A DNA stretch of 64,000 bases from Lepidurus packardi. Taxonomy: Eukaryota; Arthropoda; Branchiopoda; Notostraca; Triopsidae. Below are positions 44,255 to 56,467 of this stretch, in pieces; within the stretch, counting starts at the first letter, position 1, and every line of letters starts with the position of its first letter. The notes under the pieces were generated by a model that saw only the letters and a program-made list of their open reading frames with translations, did not search any database and was not told where the DNA came from. The stretch covers positions 3,926,565 to 3,990,564 of the forward strand of contig JAKZAN010000001.1 in the NCBI GenBank assembly GCA_023053545.1. The letters run 5' to 3'. Made by a program: the position numbers and the translations under genes.

Positions 44255-47140
44255 CTATAAAAATGTGAAAAGAAGAGCCGTAAGTACACATTCTGTCTCT
44301 TTAATACTTTTGTGTATAAATATGTCTTTGAACAAATAACCTTAATTTTCTGTCTTTACTATTCTAATTCCGTTTCATCAGCAAATTTTGTTTCGTTTCA
44401 AAAATGAAAGATCGTTCGCCCACTTGGGACCTGCTTTGGTTTAGGTAAAGGATTGATTCCCGTTTGCCATCTCGCGGAATTGCCTGGCAAAAGCCCCGCC
44501 TTGGCTTTATCCCAAGAGCTTTCTCCAAGCCTTCTCCTCCAGTCCAACAGATGTGTTCCAGTGCATCTTATGAAACTTTCAACGCACAGAAGTCTTTCAT
44601 TTTTTAAGACTCTTTCCATCATCATCATCATCACCGACCATGGATTGAGAAGAGGGCAGATAAACATACGTAAAAATGCGTCATCAACAGTCCTTCCAGC
44701 CCCACAGATTTGGTTACCGAACTCTCCTTTTTGATTAAGATACATAAAATCTTTGTGCTAGGCGCCACAGCTGGGTGGAAGGACGGATAAAAAGACTCCG
44801 CCAGGAATTGACTGAAGGAATAGCAGAAAAAAAAGAAATGAAAAAGAAGAGTGGAATCGGTGGCATTGGGCCAAAAGCTAAACTATAACTCCCAATGGCA
44901 TGTTTTTTTATTGTTTATGAGGACAATGCTTCGACATTAAGTAAATTCCGTGAATGATTGCCGGAAATCATCCTGGACCCTCAAGTTTGGACAATAATTG
45001 GTACATTGAGAGGACCGAGAGGGGATAACTATAGCGTAAGGAGGGAAGTTCCTTTAGTTAGTGGGTTCCGCGGAATTGCTGATACCGGCAGAGTTGCGCC
45101 ATTACGGCAGCCCTTTGATTACCATTACACAGAATCCGACCGACGTTCCAACTGCCAAGAAACTCGACGGAGTTGCCATGCTGCAAAGGGCGCTATGAAT
45201 TATGTATTATAAACTCTCGCATCCCACAAGGAGAAGGCGGGCGGTCGACATGGAGAGGTCGACTTGACATTAGATGTGCCGAGGAATTTTTTTTTTCCCT
45301 TTTGTTCTCCTTCATTGCCTTCTATCTTTTGCCTCCTTTCGGTACTTTGATGCCTTTTCAAAGGGGTTGTAGGCACACTCCTCGGCTAGCAATACACTTA
45401 CGTGTGTGGACAACTGTTAACTTTACAATGAGGCAAGAATCCTCCACGCGATATTTCATTGAGCTGGAGCGTTTTCAGAAGAAACATCTTTAGATTCCAA
45501 CTGCAGTACAGTCTTCTATAATGTACTAGGCCAATTAAGCTTGAGAATACGCAACAGAAATTGGAACCTCTTGCGGAATTATGTTTCTTTTCTCTCCCCT
45601 TAATATATTGCTACGGAAGTACAAGATCCATATAAAAGAGATCAGGGATTCCCATTAACATCTTTTGTATTAAACTAAGTACAACACCAATCTTTCGCTG
45701 GCGTACTTGACGACGCCTTTTCATTAATGAAGGATTTGTGCAACGTATGGAATTCCGCAAGAGTTCCCAAATTATACAGTAAGCATATCGTTCCCCTATC
45801 GGGAAGTACACCAGAGAATTCGGAAAATCTTATTGTGGAAAGTTTTACTGGAAAGGTTATTTTCTCAGAATATTATACTTGTAAAGTTATCTTAGCCAAA
45901 AGACGTGTAATATTGATCCATCTTCTTTTAACCCAATACTCGACCATTTTGCAGTAAAGAAGAAACAATGATTGCGTGTAGATCCGACAGTATTTGTTTT
46001 CCTTTGAGGAGTATACTCTCAGCTCGTCTCATTTCCCTTTTAAAAAAACTGTAGGTTATATGGCGTCGTCATTTTCTTTTTTCGCTTTCTGTATCTTATA
46101 ACCGAGCACAGCATGGATGGCGATGGAGTAAACCTTACTCGCGGAATTTGTGTCCGAGAGAAACTTGTCAACTTCGAAGATTTACCCAAAGTCAGAATAT
46201 CAAATCTTTGGCTGTAGCACGCAGCACACCGAACTCCTTGGAGATCATCACATTTACATAAAGTCAATGCTACAGTTCCTCTTGGAAATATGGTCCCCTT
46301 AAGCAACCGCGCGCAGGAAATTCTTCAACCTTCAGCCTCGTTCACCCCCGCCGTCAATCAATCTCTAAACACTACACACTATGACTGCTATTGCTGCAAG
46401 CAAAATTAAAGGAGAAGGCCTTTCCTCATTTCGGATGCGCCTCACCTTCCCATTTTCACGGCCGATCACAGTGTTCCGTAACAAATAAGCCGTGTAAAAA
46501 TTCAGTGAGAAACGGGACCAAGAAGTTGACTAATTTCCTCATAAAATTATTCTACAATTTTACCCTCAAGCACTATACAAGTTTCTGCTTAACTAGTTGT
46601 ACAATTTGTCTTAGTAATAACTACATTGGCGCAATAATTTTAAATTAAACACGTGGATTCTAACTTTTTCTACAACTACAGTCATACGCAAATTAGAACC
46701 AAAGGGTAAATTTCTGTTTGTCAACCGAAACAGCTGTAGATATAAAATAAAGAACGATGGAAATACGTTTTAAGTTATTAGCAAGCATTTAGAAAGAAAA
46801 ACAGTAACTTTTAATCGTTACTGTGGCAAAATTATGTGTGACTATTTATCCAATTTATTCAATTTGCCAGAAAGAAACGTCAATGATGGAAGACAAGACA
46901 TCACTATAGAATTCCAAAGTGATGAAGGATGGAGAAAGCCATAAGAATTTCAAACAGAATAAAAAAATTAGTTTCCAGTGGTATTTTCCACTCCATCATG
47001 TGCGAAGCAGTAATTGAGTTATTGGAGAAAGAAACAGCAGAAAAATAGGGCCACGTGGCTTTCTGTTGTCTTGTCTTGTAGAGTACGCCGTGGAAGCACT
47101 AACTTGTCCTTATTGCCCCGTAGTTCCAAGTTTGTATTTA
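44255..47140. other. Noncoding region upstream of visible sidestep exons
   Basis: No recognisable coding exon. It is likely the first intron of the sidestep-like gene, or its 5' flank. Scattered GCGGAA/TTCCGC half-sites occur (44473, 45068, 46139). The right end contains part of a diverged repeat shared with 61.8 kb. Confidence 0.5.
46968..47070 (+). repeat. Diverged interspersed repeat, copy a
   Basis: Aligns by eye over about 100 bases with 61766-61868: shared phrases include CCATCATGTNCGAAG, AGTAA, TATT(A/G)(A/G)AGAA and TTTTCTGTTGT. Both copies are followed, 130 to 250 bases on, by the dispersed-family core. Confidence 0.6.
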
Positions 47141-47204
47141 TCCTCGGGTGTCATTCGAATTGACAATTCGTAGGTGGCTTTCTCTTGACAAGGTCGTGTC
47201 AGTA

Positions 47205-47290
47205 TCCACGTTACCCTAATCTGCATGCCAATAACTCGTGAACCGTGAATGGCTAGTCAAGCTCACCATGGGATTTTGGCGGCTAATACC
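47205..47290 (-). repeat. Dispersed repeat family, weak copy
   Basis: Contains TGCCAATAACTCGTGAACCG, the reverse complement of the GTTCACGAGTTATTGGCA block of copy 3, then CCATGG. It lies inside the 577-bp element. Confidence 0.45.
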
Positions 47291-47519
47291 CTTTAACCAT
47301 CTTACGATCCGCGAACCACAACTTAGATTCTCAAAAACACACAAACGTTAAAAAATACAACACGTTCTCCGGATTTAGTTACATACGTACGTAAAGTGTC
47401 AAACATGACACTAGTGTGTCATTGGCCAACAATGAATTCTTCTTTTTTCAGCTAGTGGAGTGAAAGAAAATTCAAATTTTAGCGACTCTCATCAACGAAA
47501 ATTGATGAGAATCGTGAAG

Positions 47520-47675
47520 CTAACCTAATCTAACCTAACTTAATAGCCTAACCTAAGCTAACCTAACTTAATAACCTAACCAAAGCTAACCTAACCTAAT
47601 CAAACCTAAACTAACCTAACCTAAACCTAACCTAAACCTAACCTAACCTATCCTAACTTAACCTAACCTAAACTA
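47520..47675. repeat. Degenerate telomere-like (CCTAA)n array
   Basis: About 155 bases of TAACC/CCTAA units with insertions and point changes (CTAACCTAAC, CCTAAACCTAAC). The reverse complement is TTAGG, the ancestral arthropod telomere unit. The array is interrupted, so it is an old internal copy rather than an active telomere. Confidence 0.85.
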
Positions 47676-47721
47676 ATGTATTTACAATCCAACTACCATT
47701 TTTGAATTCGAGTGACACCCG

Positions 47722-50700
47722 TTTGTCATGAGTTTTCCGAGAACGTTTTGAAACCATAATACACAATAGTGTCACTTTTACCTCGGATTTCCGAAACTGG
47801 AGAACCTGTTGAAAAAATAGTACCCCTTCATTACTATCAAGAGTTTTTTTGCAACTTTACATGTGCATGCTAATATCGAATGCCTAAAGTTGCTATTGCT
47901 ACGCTAAACTCCTGAAAATTGGACGGAGCTGGTGTAATAGAATGGGCGAGGGATAATGGGCGATATACTATAAATGAACAAGTAAAAGGACGTTTAAAAG
48001 GAGATTAGGCCAATGAAGGGGCTCTTCACCTGTGTGGCGGATTTCCGGCTTGCTAATGGTCCATTGGGACATTAAAAAGGCAATTTAGCATAGAAGCAAA
48101 GGGCAAAAAATAACATAGAAGAAGAAACTCCTCGAATCAGCATTCAGACTGTCGTTTATGGCAGAATAGGATTCTGCGCCACAGAATTTTCAACTCATTA
48201 ATTGGCCCTGCATGACGAGCAAGCCCTGACTTCCACTTATCTTTATTGGTATCTCCACCTGATACCAAACAAGATGAATCCATCATTTTTTAATCGCTTA
48301 GACACATATTTCAAAATTCTCGGAAATAGGTTAAGAAATCGAAATAAAACAATATTTTTGTTAGCGTGATGTTTTTCATTTTTTTAATTTCTGTGGTAAC
48401 TAAATTTTTTAAAAACAAGTTAAATTGCCCAAATTACGAGAAATCAAAATCGCAACTTTGGAAACCCCCTAAAAAACTATTTTACGTCCTCTTTATAGTT
48501 CCTAATTGTAATCAGCGTAATCATTTGCCAAATTTAAAGTGTTTGATAATTTAATAATTTTTAATAATAAAATGCCTTTTAATAATTTAATAGGATATTA
48601 ATTTCTCCCTTCAATTTAGAGAAAATGCCATTTAAAAGTAAATTATAAAAAAAATCCTTTCACTTCCTTCTATTTTAACTGTATTTCTTCCAGAGAGAAG
48701 ATAACAGCAGATTTAAACGTAAAGATAAACACTAGAGTCCCGTCCAAAACAAAAGTTTCTGTGCTCGGAGAAGTTAAACTACGGAATAGATAAATGAATA
48801 AGTCCCATTTTTTCTTCAGACAACTCTTAATATCTCTATTTTCCTTCGCTCTCCTTATCGCACTAGTTCCGTGCAATTAATTTCCTACGCCCATTCTAGC
48901 ACGCTTAGAAAACTTAGGACTCCTTCCATGTTCCACACAGAAAGTGATTAATTTTTACAGATTTTTGTACGTTCTTAATTATCTAAACGACCAGTCTTGA
49001 CTGCTAATGTTTATTTACCTTGCTTTGCTTTTGTTGGCCATGAAGTTTCTAGGAGTCTAAAAGGCTCAACCTAGCCATGACCTTGACTTTGACGGTCATT
49101 GTGCGAAGTTTGAGTTTAAAACGGACTCGACTTCCAGAAACCTTATCAAATTTAAATGCAAATTCAGGAAAATGTATCCAGACTAGAGAAGACTCCAGGA
49201 ATCCCTTGTGGGCGTTGGAAGTTGTGTGGGGTATTATTTCATTTTTGCTTTCATAAATGTTTGACTTAATAAATTATTTAGGAAAAAGAAAAAACTTCAG
49301 AGAACTCGTTGATAGTAATGGAATGGATATTTGCAATGAGCAGCGCTAGAAAGCTGTTTTAATGTAAACACATAACCAAATGATTAGCAATTTAGTACAT
49401 TTTATTGAGATTCACGAATGTTCAGTGAAATGAAAAAATGAGGAAGACTTGTCTAGGAAAGAATATAGTTAATGTCTGATAGTAGTATTAATGTAACCAA
49501 CATGTGTAGCACAGTATAAGGTTTTTACAATATGGTAACGGGGGTATCTTCCAACGTAAAGGGATTAAGATGACTTTCTGGTTCCCAGAGTAAATTAAGG
49601 TAAAAGACCAGTATATCGAAGGGAACATTCGCAAACCTCTCAGTGCAGTTCAAAAAAGATCACTACGGGGTTTACAAAGCGCGTAATTTAAACCTATTGC
49701 TTTAAAAATTTTTATCTTAAAAGAAAAGGTTAATTAAGTAGATCAAAACACAACACACAGACATTATAGACTACTTCGCGTTACGTACCACGAGGAAGCA
49801 GTCTATTTTGCAAACCATACATAGATGTATTATAATATGCAGGTTCAATCCGGTATACTATAAAATACCTGCGTATATTAATGTCTATATATGTTGTTAT
49901 GACTATTTATGTCTATATAAGAGTTGTCTAAAATTACATTAGTTAAGGCTTACCATTAGACTTGCCTTTTAGAGACTTACTTTGTAGGGTAAATTTAAAT
50001 TACACTTTTTAGGAAATTAATTACAATTTATATGAAATTAAAAACAGTAGAAAGTAAGCAAGTGCTTGCCTTTCTTTACGGATTAGTAAACAATCTGAAC
50101 GTGAAAGAAATTACCGTAAGACTTTAATACCAAGATCCAACATAATCATTTCGGGGAGAAAGACTTTCAAATTCGCGCAATGCTATAAGAAAGAAATGTC
50201 ACCAGTCCCCGTTTTGTGAATGTTTTGTTCTCTTTTCGAACCCTTTTTGTAGTAGATTTGGAATGCTTACTTCTGGGGTAGGATGGGCAAGTCTGTGAAT
50301 CCATCCCTCCTATGTTCCTTGTTACCCCCACATCCTCTTGAGAGCGAGAAAGTCGTCTTAATCCCTTTGCATTGGAAGATATCTCCAGTTACTATACTGT
50401 GAAAACCTTTATACTGTGATGTGTAACTTAAGGCTCCCGGATACCTTACCTTTCTGCGACATGATAGCATGCGGACAGGAGAAACACTCTTACGTACAAA
50501 TTATAGAAAATTCTTACAAAGTCTCTTGATAACTAATAGTGAAGCTAATTTAAATATGGGATATTCACATAGTTTCACCTTTTTTATTTTTGCCCCCACT
50601 AATTTGAGAAATATAATTTAACTTTTAACCTATGCGAAATAAGGAAAATTGCAATTTATGAAACAGTCATCCCCTAGACCTTATTTTACTACATTATTTA

Positions 50701-52600
50701 GAAAAAAACGCACGCAAATTGCGTATGTGATTCTAAAATTATGCGGCGCGTATGTGACTATAAAATTAGCATGCGGACAGGGGATACACTCTTATGTAAA
50801 AATTATAGAAAATTCTTACAAAATCTCTTGACAATAATGTAGCTAATTTAAATATGGGATTTTCGCATAGTTTCATTTTTTTAATTTTAGGCTCCGCTAA
50901 TTTGAGAAATGTAATTTAATTTTTTACCTTTGCGAAATAAGGAAAATCGCCAATTTGGAAACAATCATCCCCTTTACTAGAATATCTAGAAATACTAAGC
51001 GCAAACTACGTATGTGATTATAAAATTATCATACACGCTTGTTTTATTCGCAGAAGCATTGCGCGTTCATATACACCTATACTAAACATGTGCGCCTCCT
51101 TGCGGTGGTTTGGGTGTGACGTGCAACAAGCCCAGCTCTACAGTAGCCTTAAGGGGAGGAATATCTTGTTTTGCGAAATGGAAGTACAGGAATAAATCCG
51201 CAGTGTTTACCTTAAACATTCCACTAAGAATTTAGTGAAATACGGTTAAGACAGGAACTTGCAGGAACTTTAAAAGTCTTAATAAAACACTAGTAACCAC
51301 TAGTTTATTCTCGGACCTTAACAATTACAAACTTTTGAATCACATGATTCGAATTTCTCGCTGAAGCTGAAACTGAAGCTGAAACCCTCTAAACTACTTA
51401 AAGCCAACCCACATCCCACCTGAATCCTAGCGCAGTTCTGTTTTCCCAGGTAAACAACGCCAGCAACTCGCAAAGAAAAAAAAAGGGAAAAAACACGTTA
51501 ACCTTTTTTTTCTCAATAGCTTCCACAAGTTTTGAGGTGCATGTGTCCAAGTAATCCCCATCTATCCGCGTAACTTCCGGTCAGGGGCCCATGTCTTCCA
51601 CACCCTAGAGACCCTACTTAACCTTTCATACGATCTACTGACTTCCCCGTTTCCCCTGGTAAACCTACTAAAAAGAACTCACAGTGAAAAAAAATGTTTT
51701 AAAAAAAATCCACGAACGAGAAAGTTTAGCACCATCCACTGTGGAATTTATAGAACTCCGCGAGACAAGTCCCGATTTTCCTGAGCCTCACCAACCGTTG
51801 CCGGACTTTTACAAGCTAAATGGGTGCTCAGGACCCGCCAGAAATTCTTTCGTCTGATGCCTGAGTCGTGTATACTACTTTCCGTAATTTCTTCCTTTTC
51901 TTTGTTTGCTTCCTTAGAAACTCCATGGAAGAGCAAAAAAAGAAGGAAACGGACATGTTGCCTTTCACATTTAATCACATTAGCCTGGGGCAGAGCTATA
52001 TTGAGAGGTTCCTGGCGCTAGACTGTCAGCCGGACACGTGCAAAAGAACTTATATCTTTTCTTGCCCGGAGGGAATTCCGTGAAGGGAGGGCTAGCAGCG
52101 GGGGAAAGAAAGGGACTCGTCATAAACTGACAATGGTTGCACTGTGTTCTATAGTATAGCAAAGGAAAATATTTCTTCCGTCTTCTTCCTCTTTCCACAT
52201 TTTAAGAACCCGTAACCATCAGGAATGTCTTACGTAAGATGTTACTCCGTAAATCTTGACGGGAGCCTTCCTAGATACATTACGTAGGGTGAGGCAAATA
52301 AATGTGTATACAAAGTTTGGAATGGATCGATGATTTTTCTGAATTGTTCGTCCGCCTTGTCTCACGGCATAGTAGACATGGCAAGACATAAAAGAAAAGG
52401 ATTTGAGAGGGAATAAGGACAATCACAAATTTGCCCCGCTGTATAGGCCTGTGCCCGTCATTTTATCGTCCTCAACTGTCAGGCAGACGGAAAGCTTTCA
52501 TACCAAGAATACCGACACAGGATACCAGAAAAGCCCCGGGGATGGAGATGATAGATCACTTGCAGCGTTTTCACTAGAATGAACGCTTTTTAAGTGTTTT
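47722..52600. other. AT-rich noncoding region
   Basis: No supported gene on either strand, apart from the tandem duplication annotated separately. A short 12-base repeat (CTGAAGCTGAAA) lies at about 51360-51385. Confidence 0.5.
50466..51037. repeat. Tandem duplication, period about 302 bp
   Basis: AGCATGCGGACAGG begins at 50466 and again at 50768. Subsequent blocks repeat in the same order: AATTATAGAAAATTCTTACA, AGCTAATTTAAATATGGGA, TTTGAGAAAT, TGCGAAATAAGGAAAAT, CATCCCCT, and a GTATGTGATT tail. The second copy fades near 51037. The two copies differ at several per cent of positions. Confidence 0.85.
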
Positions 52601-52924
52601 CCATAGCGGAGAATGCGGAGAATTCCGCGGATTAGATGGTATAACTTTGTCGACGGTACTACGAACGGAGAAGTGTTTTATAGGGTTAGATCACAGTAAT
52701 ATACGCTGGACGCTAAAAAGAATAAATAAATAAAATACAGGCCCATTTACCCGGCACTAAGCAAACTGCCACAATGCTTTTCCTGCCAATTAAGTTACAA
52801 TAACCACAAAAAAACAAGTTTGTCTTTGATGAAATGTACTTGTGTCATTGATTTGTTTCATGATTTGTTTGACGATTTGTTTCCGTATGTGTCATTTCTG
52901 CACGGAACTCGAGAGCGTTGTTTA

Positions 52925-53030
52925 TCATGGAAGAAAACAGTAACCATGGTAAGAAGCTACAAGAAATGACGTAATGGACCTGCCCTTGCGACCAAAACTT
53001 TGCGTGCTCATAAACCGTAAACGGCTGACC
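52925..53030 (-). repeat. Dispersed repeat family, copy
   Basis: AACCATGGTAAG, AAATGACGTAATGG, CCAAAACTTTGCGTGCTCAT: same block order as the inverted copies elsewhere (CCATGG, TGACGT, CAAAACTTTG). Confidence 0.45.
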
Positions 53031-54880
53031 ACATAAATTTGGAACAGAGTCCATCGTCTTTGGAACATTAGTAATTGAAACTTATCATGAGTGATTAGAA
53101 CTACTAGCATTTTTTCAAACTTGTATACGGTTTCAGGTAAAATCCCACGTATTTTTTTTAATAATTCAAGAAGGATTTTAATAGTTTAACAAAAGGTTAA
53201 AATATTCCCTTGCTAAGCTCTAAGAAGGTTCCATGGGGTTTGAGTTGTACGGGTTATATGTCTAGAAAGCAGTTCCGACGAAGGTGTATAGTAATCCACG
53301 GAAAACGATCATGGTCCTCGGAAGATCGCCTATGGGAGTATATACCCAGCCGCGAAGTACCGTATCAACGCTTGTTTTATAGTTGTCAGGTTCTTAACCT
53401 CTTTTTAACAGAATTCCGTATAGCTCAAAACATTCTTTCACGGAGAATAGACCCATGACGGATCAAAATTCCATCTTTTCTCTCTCTTTGTCTGTCTCTC
53501 TTCCGAACCCTTTTAACTTATTTAGCAAATCTATATTTAGAAAGTAAAATGTTGTTCTTAAAAAGTAACAATACAAAAAAGAATAACAAAAGTTCAATAA
53601 TTTCTTTTCCACTCAACTAACATTACATTCAAATAAATATCCACGAAGTGACACTCATGCGCACATTTTCGCATTCTGCAGACAATGCTTTGCCCAGAAA
53701 GCAAAAAAAATCCCTCGCGGAATACCTTTTTCGTTATACTCAAGTCGAAAATTATAACCAAAGACCATAAACACAAATGTCTTCCCACCTTTACTTGTTT
53801 GCTTCATTCAAGAAACAGTTCCACATCTAAAGGGAAAAAAAATCCACGGTATCTCATTCTTTTCTCTCACTTTTTCTTCTTCCGTCAGCGCACGCCAACG
53901 AAACTTGACAGACTAGAATAGAAATAATCACGACATTCCACTACTCCATCCCTCACAAAAAGATACATACAAAAATAAAATGAAAAACCGAAAAATTAAT
54001 GGGGCAACTTTTTTGTCAATTTTCTTTCTCACTTTCCTTCCAAAGTATTTGCCCTTGGGCACAAGTAATAACAAAGCGGGTTAAACTCCACGACAAAAAG
54101 TTACAAAGTTATATCTCCTTTTACTTCTTTATAGGAGTCGAATTTTCCAGCACCGTGTGCAGCACCTCGGCGCAAAATTTACGAGATTATGACAGCATCG
54201 CTTCCCAAACCCCCTTCAAGAAAAACAAGCTTCACCAGCCTGTACCCCACCCTCCGATAGAAAAAGAAAATGAACTTTACCTCGGAGTTTCTTCGCTAGA
54301 GTGAAGCTATAAATTGGCCCCAGGACCAACCCTTTTTCACACTTCTTCCAATACCCTATTTCCCTCGAGAGGATGAACAAGATAAGTAGGAGAGGGTAGC
54401 GGACGATGACTGAAAAGGACGGGTTTCCCGTTTTCTTTTTTTTTTTGTGGCACTACAAGGCACACACCTTTCACCCATTCCTTTGTTTATAAAAGCCCTT
54501 GGTAGATAAGCAAGGGAGGGGCCAAATCCTCTCTCGCGTCTACCCTTCTAACCCCCTACCCCACTTTTTCCCACCAATTTCAGCCACCATAAATTTCTGC
54601 CACCGCAACCAACCCCAAAGCCAAACTCCCTGGGGGGTATGAGACATTTCAGAACGGGTAGTGTAGACTTTTACTACCGTCCACCTCCTCCACCCACCCA
54701 CCCCAAAACTTACTCTGCCATACGGTAAAAAATGCATCTATATTATGCAAAAAACTAAAATCTTCCGCAGTCCAGTGAAGGAATTGAGAAGGATGGGGCA
54801 GCGTTTCAGCTCTTTGGCCTTTGCGCACACCATTTCTTCCTGTACCCTAACCAAACCTAACCCAAGTGAACGGTCTAGCG

Positions 54881-55023
54881 ACCCCCGAGGGAGCTTCTGG
54901 GGTTTCGAAAAAAACTCTGCCCTGGAGGGCACAAGCAGTAGCCCAGGGCAACCAATGGAGGCTGGCCTTAAAGCTGTCCCTTTGCCCTGCCAGGCAAAGA
55001 GCTGTCAAAAACCCTCGAGGGGT
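54881..55023. repeat. GC-rich fold-back sequence
   Basis: An outer imperfect inverted repeat (ACCCCCGAGGG at 54881, ACCCTCGAGGGGT at 55011) encloses two internal hairpins: TGCCCTGG/CCAGGGCA (54918-54925 with 54943-54950) and CTTTGCC/GGCAAAG (54980-54986 with 54993-54999). It is markedly GC-rich against AT-rich flanks. Overlapping open frames on both strands are explained by the composition. It could be a small mobile element or a structured RNA. Confidence 0.5.
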
Positions 55024-55856
55024 ACAGCAAAAACTGTCTATCCAAGGTTTCCTTTTTCCCGTAAAGAAAAGAAGTGGGACAGGGGGAAGGAGACGGAGTT
55101 TTTTTAGGGAAAGATGGGTCACTTTTTGCGCCCATGGCTAACTCTCCGTTCGAAGCTTTCCTTTTTTATCTATATTTTTGAGCGTATAGGCTTTTTTGTC
55201 CAAGTTATGTGTATCACCAGATCCACTTCAACTCCCTAACTGTTATTTATAGCCCCCGGCATATTAATTTCACACTTCTTTTAAAAGCTAAAGTGTAAAA
55301 GGAGATTAACCGCTGTAAAAAGATGAAATATATTTACTTAACACAGTAAAACAAGCAAATTTTCCTAATATTTTTACGACAATTTTACACTACTATTTTC
55401 TTCATTTTCTTAAGGTCAGCGTTTAAATTACGCAAACTACACTTGGAATCCTAATCTGTCGTTTACTCTTCATCCGATTTCCAGGTAAAAAGGCCTCGTT
55501 TCTTAATTCTTTCTGACAAACGCTATCAAAAATATTAGAATTTTTAAAATTTCGTTGTAATTTTTCTTTTCTTTTTGCAGCGACTGGTAGGGTACAGGCG
55601 GGGCAAAAGATTGTGTACAGAGGGTGCGGGGTAGGAGGGGGAGGTAGCCTGTTGTCTCTACACTCCCGAATACCCCAGTAGGAATTCTCTATGCTCGTAC
55701 ATCTTTTTGCTTGCTTGTGCATCAGTTCCTGGTGTACGTGAAGCAGTGCCCAGGGAAATAAACCTGAAAAACGAATCTTCCGCGGCGGAGTTCCTAAGAT
55801 TTCGTCACGGATGGATCAATACAACTCAAACTTGTCGCAACACTCCCTTGTTGCGT

Positions 55857-55874
55857 GCGTGTGTGTGTGTGTGT
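55857..55874. repeat. (GT)n then (GA)n microsatellite
   Basis: About nine GT units, followed by a short GA run. Confidence 0.9.
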
Positions 55875-56368
55875 GAGAGAGAATGTGTATTCATATACAT
55901 TTTGGTGTCATGTGACCGGTCAATGCTTATATAACACGGAGTCCACATCCTCCACGAAATACAAGAAGGTATTGCTAAGCCAGATGAATTTAAATTCCCA
56001 ACCTCCTAAAAAATATTAATTTCCATGTTTATTCATGTTTTGTTGGCTGTTTGGGAAACCATAACTGCTAGAGTACGATGATTATAGGAAGAAGGGATGC
56101 AAAAAGGGGTTAGAAAGGAACGGGTAAGGGTGAGAGTATGCGTGTAGTGTTTGTCTGCATGTGTTTCATGGCTCCGAAAACAAGGAGCGTACCAGGTACC
56201 AAACCCCTAAAACTTGGTACCAGACGATCTAACGCTTTGACACCGAAGCTTACAATATATTCCAGCGGGAACATAACACACAAGCGGTGAAACCTCCGCG
56301 GCGGCTCATCCCCGGGGTCGCCCCCAGCTCACCTCACCCAACCCTCAACTCCTCACGCATCCTGATAG

Positions 56369-56382
56369 GAGAGAGAGAGAGA
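56369..56382. repeat. (GA)n microsatellite
   Basis: Seven GA units in the CpG-richer stretch 56280-56480. Confidence 0.85.
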
Positions 56383-56446
56383 ACCCGCCTTTAACTGAGT
56401 CTAATCAATACTCCGCCTCTTCTGAACTGACTCTTTAGCCTGTGTA

Positions 56447-56467
56447 CGGAGGAGTTATATACCTCCG
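56447..56467. repeat. Hairpin around TTATATA
   Basis: CGGAGG and CCTCCG flank AGTTATATA; the arms pair over 6 bases. Confidence 0.6.

Larger units (their letters stand above)
47145..47721. mobile_element. 577-bp element bounded by 17-bp inverted repeats
   Basis: CGGGTGTCATTCGAATT at 47145-47161 is matched in reverse complement at 47705-47721 with one mismatch. Inside are a 7-bp inverted repeat AGTGTCA/TGACACT (47395-47412) and the CCTAA-rich array (47520-47675). No coding frame. This could be a MITE-like element; a target-site duplication is not evident by eye. Confidence 0.5.

Noticed and set aside
54745-55107. 120-residue plus-strand open frame
   Set aside because: Open in several frames on both strands over the GC-rich fold-back; no domain, no splice context.
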